In this document: piece by piece, positions 11,801 through 24,953 of the stretch
Layout: each line of letters starts with the position of its first letter
How positions within the stretch are numbered: position 1 is the first letter of the stretch
Source of the DNA: Patagioenas fasciata
Taxonomy: Eukaryota > Chordata > Aves > Columbiformes > Columbidae
Reading direction: 5' to 3'
Length of the DNA stretch: 64,000 nucleotides
Assembly (NCBI RefSeq): GCF_037038585.1
Contig: NC_092520.1
Location: 193,943,604-194,007,603 of the forward strand
Notes under the pieces: model-generated
The model's input: the letters and a program-made list of their open reading frames with translations, nothing else
Told to the model about the DNA's origin: nothing
Database searches by the model: none
Made by a program: the position numbers and the translations under genes

Positions 11801-13822
11801 TGTTCATATTCTAGCTGAAAAAAACAGCTGAACATGGTGCAGTTCAAATCCAGTACAAAATTGAAAATAGGACATAAGAATGTGCTACAACTCTCTCTGT
11901 TTTATAACAGTTTGATCCTGAATTGGTTCTTGTCTCCTCTGGTTACGATTCTGGAATTGGAGACCCTGAAGTAAGTAACTAGTTGTGGCATTTGCGTTGT
12001 CAGTGATGAATCTGTTTTCAAAATATTCCCACCTCTTAAATGCCCTGTGATTGCTAAGTGAAATTCACTTTGACCATGCTAAAAATACATGTTTGAGTCT
12101 TTAAGCTCATTAAATACTACAATGAGACATATAAAGACAGATTATCTCATAGGCATAATTACTGTGTTGTTTTTTGTACCTTCCTTGAAAGTTGGTGCAG
12201 CGTTTTGTTAGATGCAATGAGAAGCAAGGGTTCCGGTATTCCAATTCAGACTCATGTATTTCAGAGTGTATGGTTTGTTTTTTTTGCACCAATGTTCTTA
12301 AATCAGAGTTCCATCTCTTAATTTTTTTTCTTTGATTTAGGGTCAGATGGATGCAACTCCTGAGGTTTTTGCCCACCTTACCCATTTCCTGATGCAGTTA
12401 GCTAATGGAAAGCTGTGTGTTGTCCTAGAGGTAAAGACTTTTGAAACATACTCCCAGGGGTAGGGTCTATGTTTTAGAGCTTTATAGGGCAAGCTAGAAA
12501 CTAAACTTATTAGCAAAATAATTTATTCTTTTTATCTTTCTTTTGAGAATCAGGAATGCAAAAGTGGATAAGATTTGACAATGTTCTTATACACTGTAAA
12601 ATTAAAAGAAGGCCTTAACTGATGTTTTTGACTTAAAATTTTGAAGCAGAGGAGCAAATACTTGTTCAAAAACACCATATCCTCCACAGATATGTTCAGT
12701 TCTTGTCAACAGTGACTAGTCTACTGCTTTGGGTAGTTCCAAACTCATTAAAACATATTTAGTGAATTAGCTGCACTAACAACGTTTCTGCAAGTTTGTC
12801 TTACTCCAAAGAGTTTAAAAAACCTTTAACCTAAATATACTCTTATTTAATGAAGAAGCACTTGCTGTATTTGCTCTTTTTTGATTAAAACCTGCTGTGT
12901 GAACTCTTTTTTTAAGAGCTTTTAAAAAAAATATAAAATGTTTCCTCCTTTTGAAATCTAGATTTCAACTTGCTATTTCTGTTGCATGTTAGAAAAATGG
13001 TGGTTTTTCGGGTAAATAATTGTGTGGAAATATTTCTGCTGACAAGGCCTCTGAGAGTGAATGGTTTATTAATTGATTCACTTGAACTCTGTTTTGCATG
13101 GCCTTTGTTCCATCATCTGTCTCTCCAGCAGGTTCTGTATATATCTGTCTACTAGCTGAAGTGTAGATAAGCATCCCCTCCTAGTACGGGGACGGGGACT
13201 GTGACTGCTCCGCAGGTGGCATGCAGGGAGCAGGCAGTCAGCTACAACCTAGCAGTCTGGAATCTGTCTTCAGTTGTTCTGCCAAACCATTAGGACAACC
13301 ATATCTTAAAAGTGTCAGTCTGTGGGAGATTTCCTTTGTATGGACATTTTAGAGTGATAGTGTTTGACTTCTAAGGAATTTTCCACAAGAATTACTGAAG
13401 ATGACGTATCACAGATAGGGATGGAGAAGGAATATGTTTCCAGGGTTTTCATGGCAAAGTCATGACCAATTTCCAAAATGAACTGAACCATGAGAAAGTG
13501 AGTTGAATCATGGGATGCCAGTGAAGTTCAACAAATAGCCTCTAACTTAACTGTTTTCTTATTGAAAATCATTAGCGTAGATGTTCTTGCATATCATCTT
13601 CTGTTTCTGTAAATTCAACTATATTTCAGAAGTTTAATTTATTTTCCTTGGTGGTATTCAAATAGGTGTTACAAGTACTCATTCCTTGAATGACATAAAA
13701 TTGTTTTTTTTCTAGGGTGGATACCACTTAAAGTCATTGTCTGAATCAGTCTGTATGACTGTAAAAACTTTGCTTGGAGATCCTGTACCTCAGATAACTG
13801 GAGAAATGGCACCTTGCCTAAG
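5816..13822 (+). other. HDAC10: HDAC10 catalytic-domain exons
   Basis: Residues 1 to about 340 form the arginase-deacetylase fold. [15 protein letters not shown] (from about residue 132) carries the His pair, [10 protein letters not shown] (171-180) carries two zinc ligands, [12 protein letters not shown] (263-274) carries the third ligand and the gatekeeper Glu, and LEGGYHL (303-309) carries the transition-state Tyr. The PVCD segment at residues 23-26 straddles the first intron junction region (codon D22 is split between 5880 and 6766). Nothing suggests loss of catalysis. Confidence 0.93.
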
Positions 13823-16800
13823 GTAAGCGTATGAAGAATTTTAGGACAAACCATGTGTTTATCAAAGAGACTGCAGGTATGCATGCTTTGAACATAATAT
13901 TGAACCAAGGTTTTAATATGACACTCTATAATATATTTTCCACTTTAGATAACTTGCTTTTTGAAAAAGTCATCCAAAATACAGTTTTGTATACTTTTGT
14001 TTCTGAAATGTTTTCAAGTTGCAAGAAGTTCTGGCTTACAATTGTATGCTATTTATCCTTGGGCTTCGTTATCCTGTAAGGATCCATCTCACTCAAGGGT
14101 GAGATAATCGTGCTGTAATCAAGACAGTACTGGTGAATAACAGCCAGTAATTGGGCAAGTGTGTGATCACAAGGATTAGTTCTCCAGACACCAGAACCAC
14201 TTCAGTGGCTGCAGTACAGCAAGAGCTGGAGCCAGCCTTTCCTCACTGAGAGCTGATGCTGTGCAGAGTCGGTCTTGACTCCTTGTGTTCCTGGAATTTG
14301 GAGTATTGAGGCCTGGGGTGTGAAAGCATATGACTGTGTAGAGCTGAACCTAGATAATTAAACTTAGGCCCTAACTTCTTTTTGGAGACAGTAAGATTGT
14401 ATTTGCACAATGCTGAATCTGACCTAGAAGCAGTCTGAATCTTGTGCCTTAATCAGTCCCACGTCTAAACAGCATCTCCCTCTATGTGTCTGTACCATCT
14501 CCTCCACATCTCCGTGATCCATCTTCAGTGTCCCTACTCCGATAGTTGTTCCATGTTTTTTTTCAGCAGTGATACTTACTCCTCATGCATTTTTTAGTGG
14601 CAGCACCTACCACATGGCTGTGTTAGTTACAACTTGGAGCTCAGGTCAGTCAGGGAAGCAGTGCAGATACACACAGGCTCTGGGCAGAGTTGGATTTGGT
14701 AAACTCTGATGGAGCAAAGCTGGTTATTTTGCTGCTAGCACATCCCATAGTTGCTGCATCACCTCTTTTTCTGCTCTGCCAACTGTAGTAACTCAGGTTG
14801 CTGTCATCCTAGGTAAAAGAGAGGTGTTTACATAGTCATCCATTAAGTCGGTCCAGCTCTTGAACACCTCACAAGTAATCTCTAAGTACATAGAATTTGT
14901 CCTGGATTGAACATGACCTGGATTATGTTTGTAGGATAGCTAGCATAATAGGACCATTTGCCTATAGTGCAGCAAGTAGCAGGGATGATAAAAAAGATAT
15001 TTCAATGCACAGAATAGTGGCAAATGTGATTTACTTGATTTCTACACTACTCCAAATCTTCCTGAACAGATAGTCTTGCTTTTGAGTGAATCTAATTACA
15101 TCTTTACATTCTGTAGATAAAATCTTTGACAGAGCAAAGACCAACAGGTGAAATCCTGCCCTTACTGAAGCCAGGGACGGGTGTGTTTCCTCCCACAGCA
15201 AGGTCAGGATTTCACTCGCTGTCTTTAAATGTGTACTTAAAAGGTACATACTACATATGTTCTTCACTTTAATTTTTTTGACTCTTGCATTTAATCTTTC
15301 TGAGCAATCTGCCCATTGACTCTCATTCTCTTTATTTTTCTGTTTTGCATTCTTGGAACAGATGAGAGCTTGTTCATATTCAGTTGTGGGGTTTTTTTTT
15401 GTTTTGTTTTTTCATGGAGGTAAATTATGTTTCTTGCATTTCCATTATTGCTGATACTGTTAATCCTGTTTCTTTTGTAGTGCAATTGAATCTATTCAAA
15501 ATGTGAGAGCAGCACATAAACCCTACTGGAAATGGTTGGCGTATGAAGGTAATTACTCTTTTCTTTCTTCAAGCAAAAGTGATTGGTAAATGGATTCAAA
15601 ATTATCAAGATTAATACCAGTGGATGAAAAGAATTGAACTACCAGTTATTCATCAAGTGACCAATGAAGCACTAAGAGGTGTCATTCAGGTCCATGTCTT
15701 CAGCTGGTCTGAAAAGAACTTCTGAAGCTGGCAAACATCACACCAAACGGTAGTGCTTTGATACCTTTGTTTGAGGATGCTGTTTTCTATGTCAAAAGTA
15801 TGGACATAATTTCTAGATTAAAGTAAATGTAGCAGCACTGAAAAATAATACCTGTGGCAGGATGCATTGTAGCTAGTGCATGGAAAGAAATAGGTATACT
15901 ATGAATACAGACCTACTCTTTTTGTAAATAAGTGTAACCAAACATTAAGAGGTCAGGAATTAAAACATGTGAAACCCCTCTTTTTATTTTCTCTCTAGAC
16001 ACATCAGTTTTACAAAATTTGAGCACCAAGTCACACCCACCAAAGAAGGCTAATCCGAATCCCTTCACAGACCCTGAATCTAAGATTACTAACAATGATG
16101 AAAGTGTCAAAGTAGAAAGGTTTTTGGAACTCCACATGAAAAATATTCTATTTCCAGTACCTCCCATCAAAACAGCAACAACAGCTGACTCTAAAGGTTC
16201 AGCACATTTGCTCCCTGTACCCGTTCATTTGGTGAAGGAAATGGATAAAACTGAAATAAAAGCGCTTGTCAGGTTGGTCCTGTTTTTTTAATTTTCAACA
16301 TAATTATGAGGATGAGAGGTCTTTGTACAGACTGCCATCTAGCTCTGTCTCTGTCATGGTCATCTTTTTGGCCTTGGTCTACTCAATTATAGTCAGAGTT
16401 TATTTCTTTGAAAAATTGAGACATCAGTGTTGGTTACCACTCGTTGCCTGATAAAGATAAGCCTGGTAAACTTTAAAGTTCCTTTAAAGAACTAATCAGA
16501 ATATTTTCAGAGAAAACTGCTTCAATTGAGATAGAACAGTCAGCACAAATGTATTCATTTAGGAAGAGATTTTGCTAGAAGGTACCTTAAAGCTCTGTCT
16601 TCACTTTTAGCTGAAAAAAATACCAAACTGATCTGATTGGAGCAGCTCAGCTTTATGTCTTCGTCTAATTCTGACAGAACTCTTTCCTCAATACTGTCAG
16701 ACATTTTTGTTTTCCTTCCAGTGCAGAATGGAGACGGGTTTAAAGAGCTCAAGACTGTCAGGCAACAGCGTTGTCATCTTCCTGCTAGATCTGGGGTTTT

Positions 16801-19800
16801 GAGAATGAACGTGTTGCACAAAATGTACCCCATCAATACTAACTGCAAAGTACTCTGTCTGTGTCCTCTTAGAAAGCATTAATGCTTCTAACCTAGTTTT
16901 TCTTCATTTAATTTATTTTACAGTGGCTTTTATGCAGACCTTGTGAAAGAGGACAAAATTTTACACTCTCTTGGCAATATGCTGGCCGTCCTAGATAAAA
17001 TACTTAAGAAGGAGGTAATAATAAACTGCCTTGATCTTGGGGGGTGGGGAGGGAGCTGGATTACACCAACTTCTGATTCTGCTATATTGTCATTCATGTT
17101 ATGCCATAATTCACAGCCCCACTAATCTCAACTAGAATATGGCTAGCTACAAGAGTGAGGATGAAAGATCAGAAAACTCTCATTTAGGGGTAGCTGTTAA
17201 CCCCAGGACATCTTTCAAATTATCTTTAGGCAAGATATTTTCCTGCTTTTCTGCAGTCCCAGCCTGTGAGTCAGTAAGACCTTTCTTGTCCCTCTCAAAC
17301 ATACAGATGAGCCAGGTATTCCTTCTTCCAGTTGAGGGGAGCAGAAGTTGGTCTATCGAGCACCAGTGAGCAACAGCAAGAAATGTAGAAAACTTTCCTG
17401 TTTCAGTGTACAGTTTTGCCTTCTGTCTCTAGCAGAGTTTACTTCTACCTTACCCTTCCTCACAGGATGCTGTGCTATGTACAGCTGCGCTCGCCATGAT
17501 TTGTACAACAATTTCCTCTGAGCAAATTTTTATTTACACACGCCACCCCCACCCTGCTGTAGTGGAGCTGTTGAAAATACTGCTGTGTGCTGTGGTTCTG
17601 AACAGAGTAATTCCAGTTCTGCATTTTGATTCTTGCATGGTCAGGAGTGAAAGGCAGGCTTAGAGGGTGCATGTCTATATGTACAAAACCTTGGAGAAGC
17701 AAAGAGGAAAAAATGCAAACAAGAATGTTACATCATAATAAATCAGTCTCTCCCTTTGAATGAAAAGCTCTCCTTAAAGTACCAGGACTGCAAGGAAGAG
17801 TTCCTCTAGGATAACTTATAAATAGATTTTAAAAAAAGGAACTGGGAAAAAGAAATAGAACTTTTCATGAGTTGGAGATGCTAAGCTGAGCTTTTTGTGT
17901 TGCCAAAGAGGAGGAGTGGGGAGGGGTAGTATGCATTATGTTTTAGCTTAGCTTTCATGTAGTGTTCAAAGCACTACACAACACAAACACTTAACGGTTG
18001 ACTAAGACTGTCATTGTATTTTTCATAAAGAAATAGCTTACCTAGGTTAAAGGAAGAGTTGGAATTAGACTTCAGGGGCTACCTCCTCTTCATAGGGTGT
18101 ATTTTCCTGGTGCAGTTTGCCTGCTGGCACACTGAATGTATCCAGTCTGCAGACTTTCAAGAGAACCAGTAAAGATGACCTTCCCCAACAAAAGCTATTT
18201 TTACAGTTGCCTTTCAGCATAGCACCATGCTTTTGAAGTAATAAAACAGCTCTTGGCATAATGATCAAACATGGCCTTTCTGTGTAAAATGAATTAATAA
18301 CATTTTCTTAACCCCACTGCAATAGACCATTAAGATCCCTCTCATATAGCTAGAGCTTTGTTTGAATGATACATGTAAACAAGTAAAAATACAGTTGTTA
18401 CAAAAAATAAATTATGTTTTCTTGTGCAGCATTAATTATTTCTGAATGAAAAATATATTTTGTAGGTATGCAATGGAATTGCAGAATCACCCAGAGCTGC
18501 TGTTTCTGTTGCTGTTGCACTTAGACATTCTGTTCAGTTTGGATTTCAAAGGTGAATTTGTGTCTCTTGCATTTGGGGCTCTTTGACAAAATGTAAAAAT
18601 ATGATAAAAGTATGTAAAATATGGCAAATTGCCTTTGAAACCTTAATTTTAAACCACATAGAATTTCCAATATATAGCATAGTCAATATTGTATGTGCCA
18701 GCAAAAACTTTTTTTGCATTACCAAAGGCAAAACATTTGTAAGGAGGACTGCTGTGCTAGCCTACATTTTCTTTGTCAGATTTCGATTGTCTTTGGCCTC
18801 AGGACTTTTTCTTGGTTTTGTTTTTACTTCCCAGTGTTTAGGGGGGTGGGGGGTTGGAGAGAAAAGGAGTTCCCTGAGCTGTCATAAATGTGTTTTCTAT
18901 ATGCTTTTAATGGACCAAATTCAGAAACAATATATATTAATTTTTATGCATCTAATCTACATGCAAAGTCTCTAAACAAATTGAACTAACTGAAAAAAAT
19001 TACTTGTAGATGGAAATGTTCTTTGTTTTCTGCAGGGTGCTTTGTATATTTGTTGGAGACATGCAAATCATTCCGAACATAGAAGATGGGTGAGCTTTCT
19101 CTTTGCTTCAGGGAGTCAAATCCCAAAGGCTTTATAAATGTTCATTAAGTGTCCATATGTATGATGAAATGTGCACTAAGGAATCAGTCATGAACTAATG
19201 TTCATTAACGTTTAGCTTGAGACAAAATATGAACCATCCCCAAATATATCTTTAAAGACAAACTGCTATCTCTAAATGCCACTTTATTAATTTAGTGGTA
19301 GGTTTAAAGTATGACCCTTCTATATGAATTTAAATTTAGATTGTTATTGAAAATGGAATATTGAACATATAAAGTAATAAAGGCAGCAATTATTAATTTT
19401 ATAGGGTGTACTCTGGGGCACATACTGCTGATGCCGAGTTCTCTACTGAAAGTCATCTTTACTTACTTATAACTTTTTTTGCCACTTCCTCTTTTTCTTA
19501 AATGTAACTTGCCCGTAGTCTCGAATACTCTTCTTAGAAATACTTTAAAAAGGATTTCAGTTTTAATTGGTGTTTTCATTACTACATACCATAACATAAA
19601 TAGTTATTTGTTCCTGTGTTATGAATTAATTTTAAAGAATGATGAAGGAAAATACCTTTTTATTTCATTGGAAGTCATTGCTTAAATACTCAGATGTGGG
19701 GGTTTTTATTTGCAGAAAAATACTCATGATACATATTTGTGAGAATGAACAGTCTGGAAAGACCAGCTCCAAACACTGTATTTCTCTAAACTGGAAAGAG

Positions 19801-22800
19801 GTAAGATTCGCTTTCTGGAAACAACATAAAACTTTTTTAGCAGAAATAATACATTGACAATTCATAAAATCACTCTGAGAATTACACCTCTCACTGCAAT
19901 TTGGATCTTTGAAAATATTGCCTTTTCTTGCCCTTACCTGGGTACTGCTCCTTCACAGCTATTCAGAGAGTGTTAGAAGGCGCAGCTTTGAGGAAACCTT
20001 CAGTAGCCACTGTAGTTCATCTTAAAGAAGGCAGAGTTAGAGTGCAAAGACACTAAGGAAGAGATGAATAATCTACATGTTTAATATAAAAATAGACCAG
20101 TATTGTGTTTCCTAGGTCAGTCAAAAGCTTTCTGTGACTGTTTTATATCTGGGAATTTGGGGCTTTACATCTGTACTAAATGGTTTCTCATTGTTGTTAA
20201 AGGATGCTGAAGGAAATGACTTCTTTTCTGCTCTACTTGGATTCATTCTTCCTGTAGCATATAGTTATCAGCCTAACCTGACAGTAATAGCTATTGGACC
20301 AAACAGGAGCCTTGGAATAAGTGGGATTTCTCTCCTTTTTGCTTTACTACAAGGATTAGCCGAGTCTCGCATTTTTGCAGTGATGGAGGTAAGCAGTGGT
20401 GCTAAAGCAGCGGTACTTCTACGTGCCTAGGACAGAACTGAAATCAGTCAGCAGCGTGCTGGGTATAAACTGCTTCAGGCTGCTCAGTAGAAGATCTTGG
20501 CTGTATCTGTGGTGTCTTGGGTACCCCTGAGCTCACCACACAAGCAGCCCAAGGTTCTCTCTGGCCTGAGAACAAGGGCAGACACAGATACGCACCAAGG
20601 CATAGGCAGCCTGTGTGAGGGAGCAGGTGAGGCATGAATGCAAGTCCATGGTTATGTCTGCAGGCAGTTTGCCACAGTTTGGGAATTAACTTCCCTTTCT
20701 ACCCCGGATTTATAGCTCACAGCTGTCTCCTGAAAAGGGACACTTGTCTGTTAATTACATGGCCTCTTTCCATCGAATGTGACTGAAAGCAGCCCACTGT
20801 CCTGTTTATCATAAACCACTAAATTTCCTCTCCTTCTCTTTCCCGTGCTCTACGTTATCACATGCAACTTCCATCATGCAGAAAAGAAATCAAAATGGTA
20901 CAGATCCTTTAGGTGAACTTAATTACAATAATGCATAGAGGACCCATCTACCCCAGCTTTGTGTTTCTGATAGAAAGCATGGGAAAGAAAATAAAGAATA
21001 TATAAATCTTTCCCTAGTATAGTTTTTCCATACATTACCACAGTAAGAATCTCTAAATTTAGGAAGTGGGAGACTGTATCCAGACCAGTGTGAGACAAGT
21101 GCCAGTGAGCATTATCTTCCCTGAATTTGTCTGATCTCTTTTAAGAACTCAGCTTACACTCTTGGCCCCTGCAGCATCCTGTGGCTGTAGCCCAATTTCT
21201 GTGTGTTCTGTGAAACAGTAACTTTTGATTGCTTTTGTGCCTTCTAGTCCTTATTTAATGAGAAACAATGAATAATTGTTCACGTATGCAATTGTATTCT
21301 AATCTGTTTTGCAGCAAGTATCCAATTAAAGACATACTATTCATTAAGCTGCCAATTAAGTGGATTATGACATACTTTATTCTGTAGTCTTCTCATATGT
21401 TACTTGTTTTAATTTACAGTGCTGATATGTAAATTGTCTAAGCTAATATAATTTGTAGAGTGATATGCAGTATGCAAAAATAGTGTATTTGCATACTGCT
21501 AATTAGGACTATGAAATTGAAAGAATTATTGATATTCTGGAGGGTAAACTCATAGATAAAAAGGAAGTTAGATGTACATCTTTAAGAAATGACTGAGATT
21601 TTTATATTGACACTCCACAAGTAGCTCCATAACAGGATTATCTAATGTGTGGGGATTTTCTATTGCATGGCTTTGGCTCTTTAGGATGATTGAAACAATA
21701 ATTCTGTCTTTTAAAAATGAAAGAGAGGTTACAATCTTAAAAATAAATTGTAATAATCCTCATATACTATGGACACCTCAGAATATAATTTCTGTGAGTA
21801 AATAACATTGAATTAGACTGTTAGGAGTCAAAAAACTGGTTTTGATGAAGCAAAAGATATTATTTTCTACAGATAGAAAATAAATTATACATGAAGTAAA
21901 CAAGCTCTGTGTTCCCCTTCCCTCCTAATATTTTTTACCTTTAACCCATCACTGTTTCTTTTCAATCACAAAAGAAAAACTGAGATTCTTTCTCTATTTA
22001 AAAAAAGATAGTTTTACAGGAGATAAAAAATAATTTACCTTTTTCATAAATAACTTCTCAATTTTGACACATTTTTATTTGAAAATTGAAAGTTGCTCAT
22101 TCTTGCAATTAATATTAGCAACTGAATTATAAAAGCTTGTTTTAAAATATTTCATGTATTACTGAAACAAAGAAAGTTTGGTTCCCAGGAGTATTTTTTT
22201 TATTTATTTCTTAAATAGGACACTGAGATGAATTTAATGCGAAGTGTAGCCAAAGCATTAGTGGGTGCCTCTACACCTGACTTTGGAGTTTATGTGCCTC
22301 CTACCCAAGAAAAAGTAACTAAAATAAAAATATTAAGAGATCAGTTTCAGCAGGAATGGAAAATGCTTCAATGTTCAGGTAAGCTGTCTATTTTTATCTA
22401 CCAAAATATTATGTGCTTAAAGAATGGTTAGTAAGATGTGCACTGACTCTGATTGCTAATGTGTTTTCTGGATATAGTGCCAAATCAGGTGACATTTTTA
22501 TACCTTTAACTTGTCCAGAAAGAACTTCACATAACTCAGTAGTGATTAGTTGTGCTTGAAGTCCCTGCACAAATAGCTGAGGATCGGGTACTGCATTTGT
22601 ATAGGAATAGGATTAGGCAGGTGGGTATGTTTTCAAGCATATTTGTCCAGAAATGTTTCTGTACTGAATTAAGTTTCATTTTTCAAGAGAAAAAGCAATT
22701 ATAAATGTGGGCGTCTCTCTCTGAAAGAAAATACCCTGTTGTCTTTCAGAAGAAATGGCAAGAGCAGTGATCTGGGTCCAATAAAAATGTTCTTACCAGG

Positions 22801-22887
22801 CTGGGAATTTTGTGATATGAGCTTGATTAATAATGGGTTTTATTATTGCTGTTCTTTTCAGTGAAGGATGGGATTTCAAGAAATTGA
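5816..22887 (+). CDS. HDAC10: Histone deacetylase 10 (class IIb; polyamine deacetylase), complete
   Basis: Twenty coding exons: 5816-5880, 6766-6900, 8533-8629, 9234-9331, 9413-9517, 9726-9794, 10332-10458, 10915-10980, 11911-11970, 12341-12430, 13716-13822, 15481-15548, 15999-16272, 16924-17014, 18466-18551, 19036-19089, 19716-19800, 20203-20388, 22219-22378, 22862-22887. All phases join. The product is about 682 aa (human 669). HDAC10 is a zinc hydrolase that prefers N8-acetylspermidine in the cytosol. Zinc ligands D174, H176 and D267, catalytic H136/H137 and Y307 (GGYHL) are present, as is gatekeeper E274. Residues 23-26 read PVCD where the family has P(E/A)CE. The second half is the non-catalytic pseudo-deacetylase domain ending WKMLQC. 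The ATG context is good (G at -3, G at +4). The acceptor of the 20203 exon has an in-frame alternative at 20116. Identification is from remembered human HDAC10, aligned exon by exon. Confidence 0.96.
11006..11546 (-). mobile_element. CR1 LINE fragment, antisense, in an HDAC10 intron
   Basis: Read on the minus strand this is the 3' part of a CR1 element. It starts on the plus strand with the inverted tail (AGAATCATAGAAAATATTAG, then GATCGAGTCCAACTCC) and extends through the conserved C-terminal coding region (minus-strand reading [20 protein letters not shown] and [11 protein letters not shown]) to about 11546. It is 5'-truncated and frame-broken. It lies between the exons ending at 10980 and starting at 11911, antisense to the gene, and does not touch a splice site. 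Confidence 0.92.
13823..15480 (+). other. Large HDAC10 intron
   Basis: This 1.66-kb intron has no recognised repeat, RNA gene or conserved open frame. The acceptor side carries a T-rich stretch near 15390-15410. Confidence 0.5.
15999..22887 (+). other. HDAC10: HDAC10 linker and C-terminal pseudo-deacetylase exons
   Basis: The 274-bp exon at 15999-16272 encodes a low-complexity, Pro/Lys/Ser-rich linker unlike human in sequence. The exons from 16924 onward encode a degenerate second deacetylase-like domain: [41 protein letters not shown] and the end [10 protein letters not shown]. Zinc-ligand motifs are absent, as in other HDAC10 proteins. The last nine codons, after LQCS, sit partly in the tiny terminal exon and differ from human (VKDGISRN here). 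Confidence 0.85.
20389..22218 (+). other. Large HDAC10 intron
   Basis: This 1.8-kb AT-rich intron contains no recognised exon or interspersed repeat. From about 21300 the sequence is strongly A+T biased. Confidence 0.5.
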
Positions 22888-24397
22888 CATCACTTCAGGA
22901 TTACTTTACACAGCAGAAGAAAAACAAAATGTGTTGCTCTTCACGTTGCCTTTTAAATCATCAGGAAGAGAGATAAGAGCCATTCACAATTGCCTCCTGT
23001 TTTTAAAATACTTAAAAATCCATATTTTCAGCTAGAGAATTGTGCTTGCAAATTTTGTCTTTGTTACTGCAACTTGGGGCCCAGGTCATTTGTGACATTG
23101 TAAGTCAGGCTTGCGTGTGCTGTAGCTTGATTGCGTGGATGCCAAAGCAGCCCAGAAGACAGGCACCTGAACAAGCAGTCACAATAGCCAAAACATTTTA
23201 ATGTTATTCAACACAATACCGAAGTGCTTGCACTGCTGCCACCACAACCGTTTCATTGGGAGTTTAAACCTTAAGAATAGGTCCTTCAGACTAATAAAAT
23301 TTCATAACCTGATTTAAAGGATTCACCTAACATGATCTATTATTTTAATTTTTCTAATGCGTAATTGTCAATTGCAAGAAGAAAGAAAAGCAGCTCAAGA
23401 GCTGTAGCGTGGGCCTTTCCTCCATCACGCCTGTGATGTACTAGGCATGACAGAAAAAAATATTTTGTGTGTATAAAATTACAAATACATAGCTGAATCA
23501 AGCGGTGTATGGAGGGCTTCATTCTGCCCTCTTTTCAAACGTTGTCTATATAACAAATAAAAACCCCAAACCCCCTGAGATCGGGTACTGGCCCAAGGCT
23601 GACATCATCTGAGTGATCAAAACTGGACATCCCTGGGCAGCAGCCATGGTGTGCCTTGTTTTGCAGCCTTCCAGATATGGTTTAGGGCTCAGTTTCAAGA
23701 GAATGTATCTGTGATTGTGACCTTTTGATTTCAGAAACTTGAAATTATGTTTATAGTGTCATTGCTCCTTGGATCAACTTTACATAATTTGAATAACTAA
23801 ATCTGTTTTTACAGTTGGCAATACTGCTTGGCATACTGGTTTTCAGTGATTGCTGGATGGGAAATGATGTCCCATCCTTTAACACTTTGAGATAAAAGTC
23901 TATTTCAAAATAAACTAAAAAACATGTCAAACATTTTCACAAAAAGTTTTCAGAACAGGAGGGTTGTTGGTTTATTCTTTTCTCTCCCCAGAAAAAGAAA
24001 AAAAAAAAAAAAAAACACCAAACTGTTAATTTAGCATTTTAAAGGAAAGAGCATTTTTTTCAGAAATATTTCCGTTTGTTCCCTTTTACCTGCCTTTGTT
24101 CAACTGAATTTCTACAGCCAGTGTCTACATGAAACAAATGTTGTGTTTTGGTATGTTTTTTTCTAAGATCTTGATAAATTTATTAAAGAATTAATTATGA
24201 GGGGAAAACAAAAAAAGTGTACTTTTGGAGAATTAGTTTGCAAATATTGTCAGAAGCCTGCAGAGTTACCTTGTGTGGCTTGGGATACAGCCCAGCACAG
24301 CTCAGTGCTTTCTGGCAACGTGTTATTTCTTGCCAGTTGAGTGACAGCATTAAGTATCATAGGAATGGTTCAAAACTCGTGAACTGCTTAAACCAGC
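22888..24397 (+). other. HDAC10 3' UTR and short intergenic gap
   Basis: After the TGA at 22885-22887 the sequence is AT-rich and non-coding. Canonical AATAAA hexamers on the + strand occur at 23556-23561 and 23909-23914, so either could end the HDAC10 transcript. A poly(A) run of about 17 bases lies near 23998-24015. The distance to the TUBGCP6 CpG island is only about 2 kb, and much of it is occupied by a CR1 fragment. Confidence 0.55.
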
Positions 24398-24953
24398 AGG
24401 GAGTGGAAGTAACCTCAAAAGATCATCTAGTCCAATCACCCCACGGGAGCAGGAACACCCAGGTGAGGCTACACACGAACGTGTCCAGGTGGGTTTTGAA
24501 TGTCTCCAGAGAAGGAGACTCCACAACCTCCCTGGGCAGCCTGTTCCAGTGCTCTGTTACCCTCACTGAGAAGTTTCTTCTCAATTTTAAGTGGAACCTC
24601 CTGTGTTCCAGTTTGAACCCATTACCCCTTGTCCTACCATTGGTTGTCACTGAGAAAAGCCTGGCTCCATCCTCGTGACACTCACCCTTTACATATTTAT
24701 AAACATTAATTAGGCCACCCCTCAGTCTCCTCCACGCTAAAGAGACCCAGCTCCCTCAGCCTTTCCTCATAAGGGAGATGCTCCACTCCCTTAATCATCT
24801 TTGTTGCCCTACGCTGGACCCTCTCAAGCAGTTCCCTGTCCTTCTTGAGCTGAGGGCCCCGAACTGGACACAATATTCCAGATGTGGTCTCACCAGGGCA
24901 GAGAAGAGGGGGAGGAGAACCTCTCTCGACCTACTAACCACACCTCCTTCCCA
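24398..24953 (-). mobile_element. CR1 LINE fragment, antisense, abutting the TUBGCP6 CpG island
   Basis: The plus strand shows the inverted CR1 tail (AAAAGATCATCTAGTCCAAT) followed by the reverse complement of the C-terminal coding block. On the minus strand this reads [20 protein letters not shown] and [19 protein letters not shown]. It continues through the inverted [12 protein letters not shown] region to about 24953 and stops where the GC-rich island begins. It is 5'-truncated. Confidence 0.93.
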
